Below are positions 17,803 through 25,696 of a stretch of 37,480 bases of DNA, in pieces (positions within the stretch are counted from its first letter, which is position 1; every line of letters starts with the position of its first letter). The DNA comes from Aquitalea pelogenes (GTDB lineage Bacteria > Pseudomonadota > Gammaproteobacteria > Burkholderiales > Chromobacteriaceae). The position numbers and the translations under genes were made by a program. The stretch covers positions 1 to 37,480 of the forward strand of contig NZ_LNQV01000042.1 of NCBI RefSeq assembly GCF_001515305.1, in the 5' to 3' direction. Under the pieces are notes generated by a model. That model worked only from the letters and a program-made list of their open reading frames with translations, was not told the DNA's origin and did no database searches.

Positions 17803-18787
17803 TGCACTGGCAGCGGTGCTGGACAAGGGTCTGGCGCCGCTTTATCTGATTCATGGTGAAGAAACCCTGCTGGCGCTGGAAGCTTCCGACAGCCTGCGCC
17901 AGCATGCCCGTGACCAGGGTTATCTGGAACGGGAAGTGCTCACCGTGGAGGCAGGTTTTGACTGGTCGCAATTGCGCGATGCCATGAGCAGCGTGTCGCT
18001 GTTTGCCAGTCTCAAATTGCTGGAAATCCGCATCCCTGGTGGCAAACCGGGTACCGAAGGCGGCGAGGCGCTGCAACAACTGGCCGCCAATCCTCCGCAA
18101 GACACCATCACCCTGATTACCATGCCAAAGCTGGAAAAGACCCAGCTGCAATCCAAATGGTATCTGGCGCTGGAAAAAGCCGCTGTGGTGGTGGAAGCCA
18201 AACCGGTCGGGCGGCATGAGCTTGCCGGCTGGATTGCGCGTCGTCTGAAACGCCAGCAACAGCATCTGTCCCCGGAGGCGCTCAGTTTTTTCGCCGACCG
18301 GGTGGAAGGTAATCTGCTGGCGGCACGGCAAGAAGTGGACAAACTGGCCTTGCTGTATCCGGCTGGCGAACTGAGCCTCGAGCAATTGCGCGAAGCGGTG
18401 GCCAATGTCGCCCGCTTCGATGTGTTCCATTTGTCCGAAGCCTGGCTGTCCGGCGATGCCGCACGGGTGGAACGCATGCTGGAAGGCTTGCTGGCCGAAG
18501 GCGAATCGCCGGTGCTGGTGTTGTGGTCCTTCACCGAAGATGTACGCATGCTGCTGCGCTTGCGGCAGGGCTTGAAGGACGGGCGTCAGCTGCGCGATCT
18601 GGCGCGCGAGCTGCGTTTGTGGGGTGACAAGCAAAGGCTGGCGGAACCGGCCTTGCGTCGCATCGGTCCACGCAAGCTGATGACGGCACTGACCGAATGC
18701 GCGCGCATAGACCAGCAAATCAAGGGGGTGGCCAATGGTGACCCCTGGCATGCCCTGCGCGGTCTGGCCATGTTATTGGCCGCCTGA
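17783..18787 (+). CDS. holA: DNA polymerase III delta subunit
   Basis: The 334-residue clamp-loader subunit opens the beta clamp. The N-terminal APLYLIHGEETLLALEASDSLR matches the family's YLLHGDE start. VSLFASLKLLEIRIPGGKPG is the clamp-contacting segment with adjacent hydrophobics. Then come LEKAAVVVEAKPVGRHELAGWIARRL, LSPEALSFFADRVEGNLLAARQEVDKL, and the C-terminal collar helices ending in WHALRGLAMLLAA. The ATG at 17783 lies within lptE, so the two are translationally coupled. A strong intrinsic terminator follows at 18812-18843 and closes the operon. Confidence 0.95.
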   Translation: MPSLSPDALAAVLDKGLAPLYLIHGEETLLALEASDSLRQHARDQGYLEREVLTVEAGFDWSQLRDAMSSVSLFASLKLLEIRIPGGKPGTEGGEALQQLAANPPQDTITLITMPKLEKTQLQSKWYLALEKAAVVVEAKPVGRHELAGWIARRLKRQQQHLSPEALSFFADRVEGNLLAARQEVDKLALLYPAGELSLEQLREAVANVARFDVFHLSEAWLSGDAARVERMLEGLLAEGESPVLVLWSFTEDVRMLLRLRQGLKDGRQLRDLARELRLWGDKQRLAEPALRRIGPRKLMTALTECARIDQQIKGVANGDPWHALRGLAMLLAA

Positions 18788-18811
18788 TGCAAAAAAAATA
18801 CAGTCATTTGA

Positions 18812-18843
18812 AACGGTCAGCGCAAGCTGGCCGTTTTTTTTTT
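18812..18843 (+). terminator. Intrinsic terminator after holA
   Basis: AACGGTCAGC (18812-18821) pairs with GCTGGCCGTT (18826-18835) with one G-U pair across a GCAA loop. A run of T continues to 18843. This is the strongest terminator in the window and ends the leuS-lptE-holA transcript. Confidence 0.93.
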
Positions 18844-18894
18844 CAACCGACATTGTCTTTGATGGTTTTTGTTTAAATTTCTTTTAAGTAAGTA

Positions 18895-18923
18895 TTGAGA
18901 TTGGACAAGCCCTGCCCTATGAT
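18895..18923 (+). promoter_or_regulatory. Sigma-70-type promoter of the orphan small gene
   Basis: TTGAGA (18895-18900) and TATGAT (18918-18923) are spaced by 17 bases in an AT-rich stretch (about 18850-18965) that stands out against the G+C-rich surroundings. Transcription would start near 18930, about 40 bases before the ATG at 18971. Confidence 0.6.
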
Positions 18924-18970
18924 AAGGATAAGTTAATACATTTTAAACAAAATAACATAAAGAACAGGGC

Positions 18971-19270
18971 ATGATGCAAGACGAGGGAGTTCTCAGCGTG
19001 GCTGTTGCAGGTGAACACCGTACCCGCAGCAAAATTGTTTTGGTTGAAATCATCCACCAGACCCTGGATGTCCTGTTGACGGCAGAGGATGCGCGGCTGG
19101 TGCATTGGGATGGCCGTATCCTGCGGGTTCACAAACTGACATCGCGCAAGGCCAATCAGATTCTGCATGCGCCGGATGCCTATCCCGGGTTCCTGGGGGT
19201 GTTTGATCACCGTGCCCGCTATCGGGACCTGGCCGAGCCCCTGAGCGAGATTGTGGGCGTGCAGCTGTGA
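18971..19270 (+). CDS. Uncharacterised 99-residue protein
   Basis: I do not recognise this protein. It has no signal peptide or membrane segment and looks like a small soluble cytoplasmic protein with mixed strands and helices (KIVLVEIIHQTLDVLLTAED, ARLVHWDGRILRVHKL). The segment AYPGFLGVFDHRARYRDLAEPL faintly recalls the GVxxxRxxxxxxDL pattern of CheW-like domains, but this is weak. It stands alone: the holA terminator is upstream, a good sigma-70 promoter lies in its own AT-rich leader, and the next gene converges. AGGG lies just before the paired ATGs at 18971 and 18974. Codon use looks like its neighbours, which supports a real gene. Confidence 0.7.
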   Translation: MMQDEGVLSVAVAGEHRTRSKIVLVEIIHQTLDVLLTAEDARLVHWDGRILRVHKLTSRKANQILHAPDAYPGFLGVFDHRARYRDLAEPLSEIVGVQL

Positions 19271-19300
19271 GACCACAGCGCCTGCAGCGCGCATGGCGAT

Positions 19301-19326
19301 AAAAAAGACCTGCGATTGCAGGTCTT
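19301..19326 (-). terminator. Intrinsic terminator of the lytic transglycosylase gene
   Basis: On the minus strand AAGACCTGC and GCAGGTCTT (19305-19313 and 19318-19326 plus) pair across a four-base loop, followed by a T-run (the A-run at 19301-19306 plus). The plus-strand gene ending at 19270 could use the same stem, but has no U-tract on that side. Confidence 0.85.
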
Positions 19327-19370
19327 GCGAGAGGGATGGCCGGAACGGCTTGTCCTGCCCAGGTTTTGTT

Positions 19371-20159
19371 TTATAGTGCCGACGCCTGAGCATTGCTCAG
19401 TGCCGCAGGCAGCGGCAGTTTCTTGCTGCGCAGGATGCCGCCAGGCAGGCTGTCACGGAGGCCGGTGCCACTGCGCGTACGGTAGGACGCCAGCACCTTG
19501 GCAACGTAATCGCGCGTCTCTTCATAAGGCGGAATGGTATTGCGGTATTTCTGCACCGCCCCTTCGCCGGCATTGTAGGCGGCAATCACCAGCGGCAGGT
19601 CGTTGTTGAACTGGCTCAGCAGAAAACGCAGATAGCGCGCACCGGCACGCAGGTTTTGCCGCGGGTCATCCAGCCGGCTGACGCCAAAGCGCTCACCGGT
19701 GGCCGGAATCACCTGCATCAGGCCAATGGCACCCTTGGGCGACACCGCCTGCGGGTTGTAGCCGGATTCCACCGTCACAATGGAGTGCAGCAGATTGGCA
19801 TCCAGCTTGAATTCGCGCGCGGTCTGGTCGATCAGCGTCTTGTACTGGGCTGCCAGGTGCGGGTTGACCACCGGGGCCGCTACGGTTTTGAGGCCGTCCA
19901 CCCGCGGGGCAGGCGGGCGGTTGTCGCCGCTCAGCGTTGCGCCCAGGCCCGGTGTGGTGGCATCGTCCAGCGCAGCATTGGCGCTGCTGCCGGATAGCTG
20001 GCTTTTCTGATAGAGCTGATAGCGCTCGTCCACCTGCCGGTTGGCAAGGTGAACCTGGCCTTGTTCGTCGACAAAACCGTAAAGATCGGCATGTACGCTG
20101 CTGGCAGCAAGACAGGCCAGCAAGGCCAGAAGCCCGTTCAAAAAGCGCAATTTTTTCAA
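19371..20159 (-). CDS. Periplasmic lytic transglycosylase (SLT domain)
   Basis: The 262-residue protein has a signal peptide (about residues 1-24, ending SSVHA) and a short DUF4124-like N-terminal segment (YGFVDEQGQVHLAN). The catalytic SLT domain is near 110-225. Glutamate 131 in VESGYNPQAVSPKGAIGLMQV is the catalytic acid, and YNAGEGAVQKY is the C-terminal SLT motif. It cleaves peptidoglycan glycan strands with 1,6-anhydro product formation. The start is a TTG at 20159: no ATG or GTG lies between the upstream stop near 20210 and the signal peptide, and the hydrophobic signal needs this start. A good terminator follows. Confidence 0.88.
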   Translation of the reverse strand: MKKLRFLNGLLALLACLAASSVHADLYGFVDEQGQVHLANRQVDERYQLYQKSQLSGSSANAALDDATTPGLGATLSGDNRPPAPRVDGLKTVAAPVVNPHLAAQYKTLIDQTAREFKLDANLLHSIVTVESGYNPQAVSPKGAIGLMQVIPATGERFGVSRLDDPRQNLRAGARYLRFLLSQFNNDLPLVIAAYNAGEGAVQKYRNTIPPYEETRDYVAKVLASYRTRSGTGLRDSLPGGILRSKKLPLPAALSNAQASAL

Positions 20160-20274
20160 GATCAGCCAGTAAGAATTGGTAAAGTGAGCGCTATTGTACT
20201 GATTTTTCTATGCTATTTGGCAAGCAAGAATTGCTGAAGACATTTTAAAGCAGTTTTCGACGAGAGGATGAAAG

Positions 20275-20667
20275 ATGAGCCTGTTTGATCAGTTGGGTGG
20301 TTTGCTGGGCGGTTCGGGCAATGAGATGACCGGTGCCGTTGCCGGCTTGCTGGAGCAACACGGCGGGCTCTCCGGCTTGCTGGAGAAGTTCAATAGTGGC
20401 GGCATGGGCGAGCTGGTGTCTTCCTGGGTGGGTAACGGCAGCAACCTGCCGGTATCGGCCGAGCAGATCCAGCAGGTACTGGGCAGCGAACAGGTGAGCG
20501 CGCTGGCACAGAAGTTTGGCCTGGACCCGCAACAGCTCAGCCAGGGACTGGCTGATTACCTGCCGCAGGCAGTGGACAAGCTGACGCCGGATGGCCAGTT
20601 GCCGCAAGGTGGTGATCTGCTGTCCCAGGGGCTGGGCATGTTGCAGGGCTTTTTCAACAAATCCTGA
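20275..20667 (+). CDS. YidB-like DUF937 protein
   Basis: The 130-residue protein is Gly/Leu/Gln-rich. It starts MSLFDQLGGLLGG and contains LLEQHGGLSGLLEKF, GGMGELVSSWVGNG, and LPVSAEQIQQVLGSEQVSALAQKFGLDPQQLSQGLADYLPQAVDKLTPDG, the full pattern of YidB/DUF937 proteins. Their role is unknown; they lack signal peptides. GAGAGGATGAAAG immediately precedes the ATG and provides the ribosome-binding site. It is divergent from the lytic transglycosylase gene across a 115-base AT-rich spacer and is closed by its own terminator. Confidence 0.93.
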   Translation: MSLFDQLGGLLGGSGNEMTGAVAGLLEQHGGLSGLLEKFNSGGMGELVSSWVGNGSNLPVSAEQIQQVLGSEQVSALAQKFGLDPQQLSQGLADYLPQAVDKLTPDGQLPQGGDLLSQGLGMLQGFFNKS

Positions 20668-20691
20668 ACAAACTGCCGCGTCATCCCCCGC

Positions 20692-20716
20692 AAGCCGCCT
20701 TTCAGGGCGGCTTTTT
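20692..20716 (+). terminator. Intrinsic terminator of the yidB-like gene
   Basis: AAGCCGCC (20692-20699) pairs with GGCGGCTT (20706-20713) across a six-base loop, followed by a T-run to 20716. Confidence 0.88.
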
Positions 20717-20812
20717 GCTGTGCTGGCGTGGTATGACGACAACAATTCAGCCATTTCTGAATGAAAGATTCCTGTTTCTGGCGCAATGACAGCGCTTGCT
20801 GGATTTACGGCA

Positions 20813-20849
20813 ATAGGAAATTTCTATTTTTAACATTTAAACAATCAAG
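20813..20849 (+). promoter_or_regulatory. OxyR-type operator of ahpCF
   Basis: ATAG (20813-20816), seven bases, CTAT (20824-20827), seven bases, ATTT (20835-20838), seven bases, CAAG (20846-20849) matches the OxyR pattern of four tetranucleotides spaced by seven (ATAG-CTAT-ATAG-CTAT). The first two elements are perfect, the last two partial. Confidence 0.8.
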
Positions 20850-20878
20850 TGGATCAATTGATACGGGCCACTTAAGAT
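20850..20878 (+). promoter_or_regulatory. ahpC core promoter
   Basis: TAAGAT (20873-20878) is a fair minus-10. The minus-35 position (20850-20855, TGGATC) is poor and abuts the OxyR operator, as expected for an activator-dependent promoter. Confidence 0.5.
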
Positions 20879-20943
20879 AGCCTCCATCAACCAAGCAATG
20901 CAGCAGCAACTGTACTTTTACCTTCACCTGACTGGAGAAAAAC

Positions 20944-21513
20944 ATGTCCGTATCGCTGATCAACACCGAAGTCAAACCGTTCAAGGCTACCGCTTTTCAC
21001 AATGGCAAATTCATCGACGTAAGCGATGCCGACCTGAAAGGCAAATGGTCGGTAGTGTTCTTCTACCCGGCTGACTTCACCTTCGTCTGCCCGACCGAAC
21101 TGGGCGACTTGGCTGACAACTACGCTGAATTCTCCAAGCTGGGCGTGGAAATCTACTCCGTTTCCACCGACACCCACTTCACCCACAAAGCCTGGCACGA
21201 CAGCTCGGAAACCATCGGCAAGATCAACTACCCGATGATTGGCGACCCGACCGGCATCATCAGCCGCAACTTCGGCGTGATGATTGAAGAAGCCGGCCTG
21301 GCCGAACGCGGTACTTTCGTGATCGATCCGCAAGGCAAGATCCAGATCATCGAAATCAACGCCGGTGGCATCGGCCGTGACGCCAGCGAACTGCTGCGCA
21401 AGGTAAAGGCTGCCCAGTACGTAGCCAGCCACCCGGGTGAAGTATGCCCGGCCAAGTGGAAAGAAGGCGAAGCTACACTGGCTCCGTCGCTGGATCTGGT
21501 TGGCAAGATCTAA
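20944..21513 (+). CDS. ahpC: Alkyl hydroperoxide reductase subunit C (peroxiredoxin)
   Basis: The 189-residue typical 2-Cys peroxiredoxin reduces hydrogen peroxide and organic peroxides. The peroxidatic cysteine 49 is in [14 protein letters not shown] and the resolving cysteine 168 in [21 protein letters not shown] and [14 protein letters not shown] are also conserved. GGAG lies about eight bases before the ATG. Expression should rise with peroxide through OxyR, because a strong OxyR-type site sits about 95-130 bases upstream. It is followed by its reductase ahpF after an intercistronic hairpin. Confidence 0.97.
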   Translation: MSVSLINTEVKPFKATAFHNGKFIDVSDADLKGKWSVVFFYPADFTFVCPTELGDLADNYAEFSKLGVEIYSVSTDTHFTHKAWHDSSETIGKINYPMIGDPTGIISRNFGVMIEEAGLAERGTFVIDPQGKIQIIEINAGGIGRDASELLRKVKAAQYVASHPGEVCPAKWKEGEATLAPSLDLVGKI

Positions 21514-21526
21514 GCCAATGCAGCCT

Positions 21527-21551
21527 GCCGTGCCGCGTACTGCGGTACGGC
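21527..21551 (+). repeat. Intercistronic hairpin ahpC/ahpF
   Basis: GCCGTGCCGC (21527-21536) pairs with GCGGTACGGC (21542-21551) with one wobble, across a five-base loop, 14 bases after the ahpC stop. No U-tract follows. It likely stabilises ahpC mRNA or partly terminates, giving more AhpC than AhpF. Confidence 0.65.
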
Positions 21552-21652
21552 CTCCGGGCCGCAGCCAGCGGCCGTCCCCCTACCACCCGATTGCAGCGGC
21601 AAGCTGTTGGCAGCGCATGAGCTTGCCAGTGCAATTGCCTGAGGATATTCCC

Positions 21653-23203
21653 ATGCTCGACACCACCATCAAGACCCAACTGACCGCCTACCTGGAAAAA
21701 CTGCAGCAGCCGATCGAACTGATTGCCAGCCTGGATGACAGCGCCAAGGCGCAGGAAATGTTCAGCCTGTTGCAAGACATCGCCAGCCTGTCGCCCAAGG
21801 TAACGCTGAACAGCAATGGCCAGGCCGCGCGCCGCCCGTCTTTTGCCATTGCCCGCCCGGGCGAAGCTGGCCGTATCGAGTTTGCCGGCATCCCGATGGG
21901 CCACGAATTCACCTCGCTGGTGCTGGCCCTGCTGCAGACCGGTGGCCATCCGCCCAAGGTCGACGAGGACACCATCGCCCAGATTCGCGGCCTGCAAGGC
22001 AGCTACCAGTTTGAAGTGTTTGTCTCGCTCAGCTGCCACAACTGCCCGGACGTGGTGCAGGCCGTCAACCTGATGGCGGTGCTCAACCCCAATGTGCGTA
22101 GCGTGATGATTGATGGCGGTGTGTTCCAGCAGGAAGTTACCGACCGCCAGATCATGGGCGTGCCGGCCATCTACCTGAATGGCGAACAGTTTGGCAGTGG
22201 CCGCATGAGTCTGGAAGAAATCATCGCCAAGCTGGATACCGGTGCCGTGGCACGTGAAGCAGAGAAGATTGCCGCCAAGGAAGCATTCGACGTGCTGATC
22301 GTCGGCGGTGGCCCGGCCGGCGCGGCTGCGGCCATCTATGCGGCGCGCAAGGGCATCCGTACCGGTGTGGTGGCCGAGCGTTTCGGTGGCCAGGTGCTGG
22401 ATACGCTGGCGATTGAAAACTTCATCTCGGTGCAGGAAACCGAAGGACCGAAGCTGGCGATGGCGCTGGAACAACACGTCAAATCCTACGATGTGGACGT
22501 GATGAACCTGCAACGCGCTGCTGCGCTCAAACCGGCGCAAAACGGCCAACTCGCCGAGGTGACGCTGGAAAGCGGTGCCGTGCTCAAGAGCAAGGCGGTG
22601 ATTGTGGCCACCGGTGCGCGCTGGCGCGAAATGAATGTGCCGGGCGAAGCCGAGTACCGCGCCAAGGGCGTGGCCTACTGCCCGCACTGCGATGGCCCGC
22701 TGTTCAAGGGCAAGCGTGTGGCGGTGATTGGCGGCGGTAACTCTGGTGTGGAAGCCGCCATCGACCTGGCCGGCATCGTCACCCATGTCACCCTGCTGGA
22801 GTTCGGCGACAGCTTGCGTGCCGATGCGGTGTTGCAGAAGAAACTGCACAGCCTGCCCAATGTGCGCGTCATCACCAATGCCCAGACCACCGAAGTGACC
22901 GGCGACGGTCAGAAGGTGAATGGCCTGAGCTATCAGGAGCGCATTACCGGCGAGACCCACCATGTGGCGCTGGAAGGCATTTTTGTGCAGATCGGCTTGC
23001 TGCCCAATACCGACTGGCTGAAAGGCAGCGTTGCCCTGTCGCCGCGTGGTGAAATCGAAGTGGATGCCAAGGGTCAGACTTCGGCCGAGGGCGTGTTTGC
23101 TGCCGGCGATGCCACCACGGCACCGTACAAGCAGATCATCATCGCCATGGGCGAAGGCGCCAAGGCCAGCCTGTCCGCCTTTGACTACCTGATCCGCAGC
23201 TAA
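21653..23203 (+). CDS. ahpF: Alkyl hydroperoxide reductase subunit F
   Basis: The 516-residue flavoprotein passes electrons from NADH to AhpC. The N-terminal tandem thioredoxin-like domains (about 1-200) carry the CHNC dithiol at 128-131. FAD-binding [17 protein letters not shown] starts near residue 217. The NAD domain contains [12 protein letters not shown], and the second redox CPHC is at 343-346. [22 protein letters not shown] ends the FAD domain. The ATG at 21653 follows GAGGA. An ORF extends upstream to 21437 but overlaps ahpC, so it is not used. A terminator follows at 23222-23261. Confidence 0.96.
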   Translation: MLDTTIKTQLTAYLEKLQQPIELIASLDDSAKAQEMFSLLQDIASLSPKVTLNSNGQAARRPSFAIARPGEAGRIEFAGIPMGHEFTSLVLALLQTGGHPPKVDEDTIAQIRGLQGSYQFEVFVSLSCHNCPDVVQAVNLMAVLNPNVRSVMIDGGVFQQEVTDRQIMGVPAIYLNGEQFGSGRMSLEEIIAKLDTGAVAREAEKIAAKEAFDVLIVGGGPAGAAAAIYAARKGIRTGVVAERFGGQVLDTLAIENFISVQETEGPKLAMALEQHVKSYDVDVMNLQRAAALKPAQNGQLAEVTLESGAVLKSKAVIVATGARWREMNVPGEAEYRAKGVAYCPHCDGPLFKGKRVAVIGGGNSGVEAAIDLAGIVTHVTLLEFGDSLRADAVLQKKLHSLPNVRVITNAQTTEVTGDGQKVNGLSYQERITGETHHVALEGIFVQIGLLPNTDWLKGSVALSPRGEIEVDAKGQTSAEGVFAAGDATTAPYKQIIIAMGEGAKASLSAFDYLIRS

Positions 23204-23221
23204 GCCTTACCGCGCTCAAGC

Positions 23222-23261
23222 AAAAGTCCCCTTGGGTCCGCGATGGACGCAAGGGGATTTT
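23222..23261 (+). terminator. Terminator after ahpF
   Basis: AAAA and TCCCCTTG (23222-23234, one G bulged) pair with CAAGGGGATTTT (23250-23261) around an inner GTCC/GGAC hairpin. T-rich bases end the stem. The symmetric A/T flanks could also serve transcription from the opposite strand. Confidence 0.85.
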
Positions 23262-23369
23262 GTCATCTGTCACGCCGTGTCCGAAATGTGCTTTGGCGCG
23301 GCTAGCAAGAGCGTAGCGTCGCTGGGGCAAGGCGGCGTAATGCAGCAACAGGGTTTTTGTCAGCGGCGC

Positions 23370-23879
23370 TTAGTGGTGGTGTGCCTCGCCCGGCTCGGTC
23401 ACCTGCAACACCGCGGCAGGGGACTTCAGGCTATGGGCATCCTGGCCTTCGGCCGGAATCTCCACCCAGTTGGTGCTGCCCTGCGCGCATTGCTGCTTCA
23501 CCTTGAAGAACAGCTTGCCCGGCTGGGCAGCAATGCGGGTCTGGAACACGAATTCATCGTAAAAATCAGCCGGCAGATTGCCACCGCTCCAGCTGATGCG
23601 GCTGACATCTTCCTTCACCAGCGTGCCATGATTGTCGAACGGCTTGACTGCGGATTTTTCCACTTGCACCTGCCAGCCGGCCTTGGGCATGGGGCGGGCC
23701 AGCTGTGCGCCTGCCGGTAGTTCCACGCTGATGCCGGTGGTGGGGCTGCCATCGCAGCCATGGCCCACTTTCAGCATGGCCTTGTAATAGCTGCCGCTGG
23801 CGGCAGTCGGGGTTTCCAGCGTGACGTGTGCCTGTGCGCTGGCGGCCAGCAGCAGGGCAAGGATGGCGAGCTTTTGCAT
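23370..23879 (-). CDS. YcnI-like DUF1775 periplasmic copper protein
   Basis: The 169-residue protein has a short signal peptide (MQKLAILALLLAASAQA), after which the mature protein starts with histidine: HVTLETPTAASGSYYKAMLKVGHGCDGSPTTGISVELP. This matches the YcnI/DUF1775 fold, in which the N-terminal histidine helps bind copper(II). VKPFDNHGTLVKEDVSRISWSGGNLPADFYDEFVFQ is also characteristic. The C-terminus ends in EAHHH, possibly an extra metal site. The start at 23879 is set by the signal peptide; longer frames upstream lack support. No copC, copD or other copper genes adjoin it. Confidence 0.87.
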   Translation of the reverse strand: MQKLAILALLLAASAQAHVTLETPTAASGSYYKAMLKVGHGCDGSPTTGISVELPAGAQLARPMPKAGWQVQVEKSAVKPFDNHGTLVKEDVSRISWSGGNLPADFYDEFVFQTRIAAQPGKLFFKVKQQCAQGSTNWVEIPAEGQDAHSLKSPAAVLQVTEPGEAHHH

Positions 23880-24024
23880 GCTTGATTCCTGGATGAGAAC
23901 GGTTATCAGCCATGGATTGTAAGGGAAGTCCATGGCCTTACCCTGCGACATCTTGTCGCAGTCATGGCTGCCTCGATGTGCTGGCTGTGGCATGCTGAAG
24001 GCTTATTGCAGCAAAGGAGTTGTC

Positions 24025-24473
24025 GTGCAGCATTACCAGGACATCGAGGATTATCTGTATCAGGCCATCCCGCTGGCACAGGCCATGGGGGTGAAAGTAC
24101 GTCATGCGGCAGAGGATGCCGTCACCCTGTGGGCACCGCTGGAGCCGAACATCAACCATTGCGCCACCATCTTTGGTGGCAGTGCGGCCGCCGTGGCCAC
24201 GCTGGCAGGCTGGCTGCTGGTGTATCGCAAGTTGCAGGCCCTGGGGATCCGTGGGCAGGTGATGGTGCGACGCAGCCAGATGGATTATCAGAAGGCCATG
24301 CACGGCGCGTTCACTGCCAGCACCCTGACGGTGGCCGACACGGTCTGGCAGCGCATGGCTGGCGCTTGGCCAAGGGCCGCATGGCGCGGCTGCAGCTGGC
24401 GGTGGAACTGGAGTGCGGCGGGGTGACCGTCGGTCGGCTGGATGGCGAATTCGTGGTGCTGCCGCCCAACTGA
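24025..24473 (+). pseudogene. YiiD-C-like thioesterase (hotdog fold), frameshifted
   Basis: A GTG at 24025 follows AAAGGAG with five spacer bases. The protein reads QHYQDIEDYLYQAIPLAQAMG, then PLEPNINHCATIFGGSAAAVATLAGW, the hotdog-fold acyl-CoA thioesterase-like pattern of the YiiD C-terminal domain. The first frame fails near 24361; the second continues RLAKGRMARLQLAVELECGG and ends at 24473. One added base at the GG (24361-24362 or nearby) restores a 149-residue protein. It probably hydrolyses or modifies acyl thioesters, substrate unknown. The gene converges with rlmH. Sequence error is the likely cause. Confidence 0.78.
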
Positions 24474-24594
24474 GTACTGCAGGCAAGGGGCGTGGAACCG
24501 CTAACAAAACCTTGTTCAGCCCGGTGTTGAGCACCCATGTCGATAACCGCGGCCAAGGCGGCTAGGCGCTGGCGCGCTGGTTTTGTACCGGGTT

Positions 24595-25065
24595 TTATTC
24601 GCGGTGGTAGGGGTGATTGTTGAGGATGGAGTAGGCGCGGTAAATCTGCTCGCCCAGCATCACCCGCACCATGCCGTGCGGCAGGGTCATGGCCGATAAT
24701 TGCAGCAGCACGTCGGCACGCTGTTTCAGTTCGGCCGACAGCCCGTCTGCACCGCCGATGATGAAGCACACGTCATCACCACCGGCCATCCAGCTTTTCA
24801 GCTCTTCGGCCAGCCGCACCGAAGTCCAGTTCTTGCCGCGTTCATCCATCACTACCAGCTTGCAGCGCGCCGGAATGGCCGCCATCAGCCGTTCGTGCTC
24901 GGCGGCAATGCCTTTTTCCGCCGTGACGCCACCACCACGCTTTTCCGGCTTGATTTCTTTCAGCTCCAGGCTGATGTCGCGGCCAAAGCGTTTGGCGTAG
25001 TCGTTATAGGCTTCGTCAACCCAGCGCGGCATTTTGGTACCGACGGCGAGAATGGTGATTTTCAT
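24595..25065 (-). CDS. rlmH: 23S rRNA (pseudouridine1915-N3)-methyltransferase RlmH
   Basis: The 156-residue SPOUT methyltransferase modifies pseudouridine 1915 in the 23S rRNA. It begins MKITILAVGTKMPRWVDEAYNDYAKRF, with LVVMDERGKNWTSVRLAEELKSW, VCFIIGGADGLSAELKQRAD, the SAM-binding LPHGMVRVMLGEQIYRAYSIL knot, and the invariant C-terminus NNHPYHRE. All are diagnostic. Length and start match the family. It follows rsfS, with which it is almost always paired, across a 94-base gap holding a long hairpin. Confidence 0.97.
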   Translation of the reverse strand: MKITILAVGTKMPRWVDEAYNDYAKRFGRDISLELKEIKPEKRGGGVTAEKGIAAEHERLMAAIPARCKLVVMDERGKNWTSVRLAEELKSWMAGGDDVCFIIGGADGLSAELKQRADVLLQLSAMTLPHGMVRVMLGEQIYRAYSILNNHPYHRE

Positions 25066-25114
25066 GGCAGGAGTCTGGCAGGGCAGGGCAAAGAACAGCG
25101 GTGGCAGGAGGGCA

Positions 25115-25140
25115 CCGTGACGGCAGGCGTGCCGTCACGG
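25115..25140. repeat. Perfect 11-bp stem hairpin between rsfS and rlmH
   Basis: CCGTGACGGCA (25115-25125) pairs perfectly with TGCCGTCACGG (25130-25140) across GGCG. There is no T-run on either side. It sits in the 94-base gap of the operon and probably affects mRNA stability. Confidence 0.6.
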
Positions 25141-25159
25141 GCGGATCAGACCTGCAAGA

Positions 25160-25531
25160 TCAGGAGTTGGCTTGCCAGGGACGGCCGCCAGCCGGGGTGA
25201 AGCTGGGCTTCTGGCCACCCCACAGCTGTTCCAGATCGTAGTAGTCGCGTACGGCCGGCAGCATGACGTGAATCACCACGTCGCCTGCATCCACCAGTAC
25301 CCATTCGCCACTTTCCTGGCCTTCCGTACCCACCAGTTCCACACCGGCTTCTTTCAGGGTAACGGCCACATTGTTGGCCAGGGCTTTTACCTGACGGTTG
25401 GAGTCGCCGGTGGCCACAATCATGCGCTGGAACAGCGAAGTCAGCGTGGTGGTATCCATTTCGATGATGTCTTTGCCCTTGATGTCTTCCAGGGCGGTGA
25501 CTGCCAGTTTGGCAATGTCTTGAACTTCCAT
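25160..25531 (-). CDS. rsfS: Ribosomal silencing factor RsfS
   Basis: The 123-residue protein binds ribosomal protein uL14 and blocks subunit joining under starvation. IAKLAVTALEDIKGKDIIEMDTTTLTSLFQRMIVATGDSNRQVKALANNV is the family core, and GEWVLVDAGDVVIHVMLPAVRDYYDLEQLWG is the C-terminal hallmark. The ATG at 25531 fits the family. It lies downstream of nadD, in the usual order nadD-rsfS-rlmH; the 165-base gap to nadD holds two palindromes. Confidence 0.96.
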   Translation of the reverse strand: MEVQDIAKLAVTALEDIKGKDIIEMDTTTLTSLFQRMIVATGDSNRQVKALANNVAVTLKEAGVELVGTEGQESGEWVLVDAGDVVIHVMLPAVRDYYDLEQLWGGQKPSFTPAGGRPWQANS

Positions 25532-25599
25532 GATGTCCTTTTGATGTCAGTCTTGATACATGGCGGCAGCCGGGCGGCCAGAGGTATCCGGTAAAGAGC

Positions 25600-25653
25600 G
25601 TTTGCCACGACCTGTGGCAAAAACGGGCAAGCGCTGCCCCGCATGCGGGGCAG
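25600..25653. repeat. Palindromes between nadD and rsfS
   Basis: TTTGCCAC pairs with GTGGCAAA (about 25601-25608 and 25614-25621). A perfect 20-base palindrome, CTGCCCCGCA followed by its complement TGCGGGGCAG, spans 25634-25653. Neither has a U-tract in the direction of nadD-rsfS transcription. The rest of the 165-base gap holds nothing recognisable. Confidence 0.6.
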
Positions 25654-25696
25654 GCCTTGCGGCAGTGTCTGAATTTGCCCTGCCGGGCGGGCCTTG

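Noticed and set aside
18797-18843. Poly-A run after holA as a phase-variable tract
   Set aside because: It lies after the stop codon beside a terminator, so it does not alter a coding frame.
18909-18970. Inverted repeat GCCCTG/CAGGGC around the orphan gene leader
   Set aside because: The upstream arm lies before the predicted transcription start, so it cannot form in the mRNA. Six bases 50 bp apart is weak.
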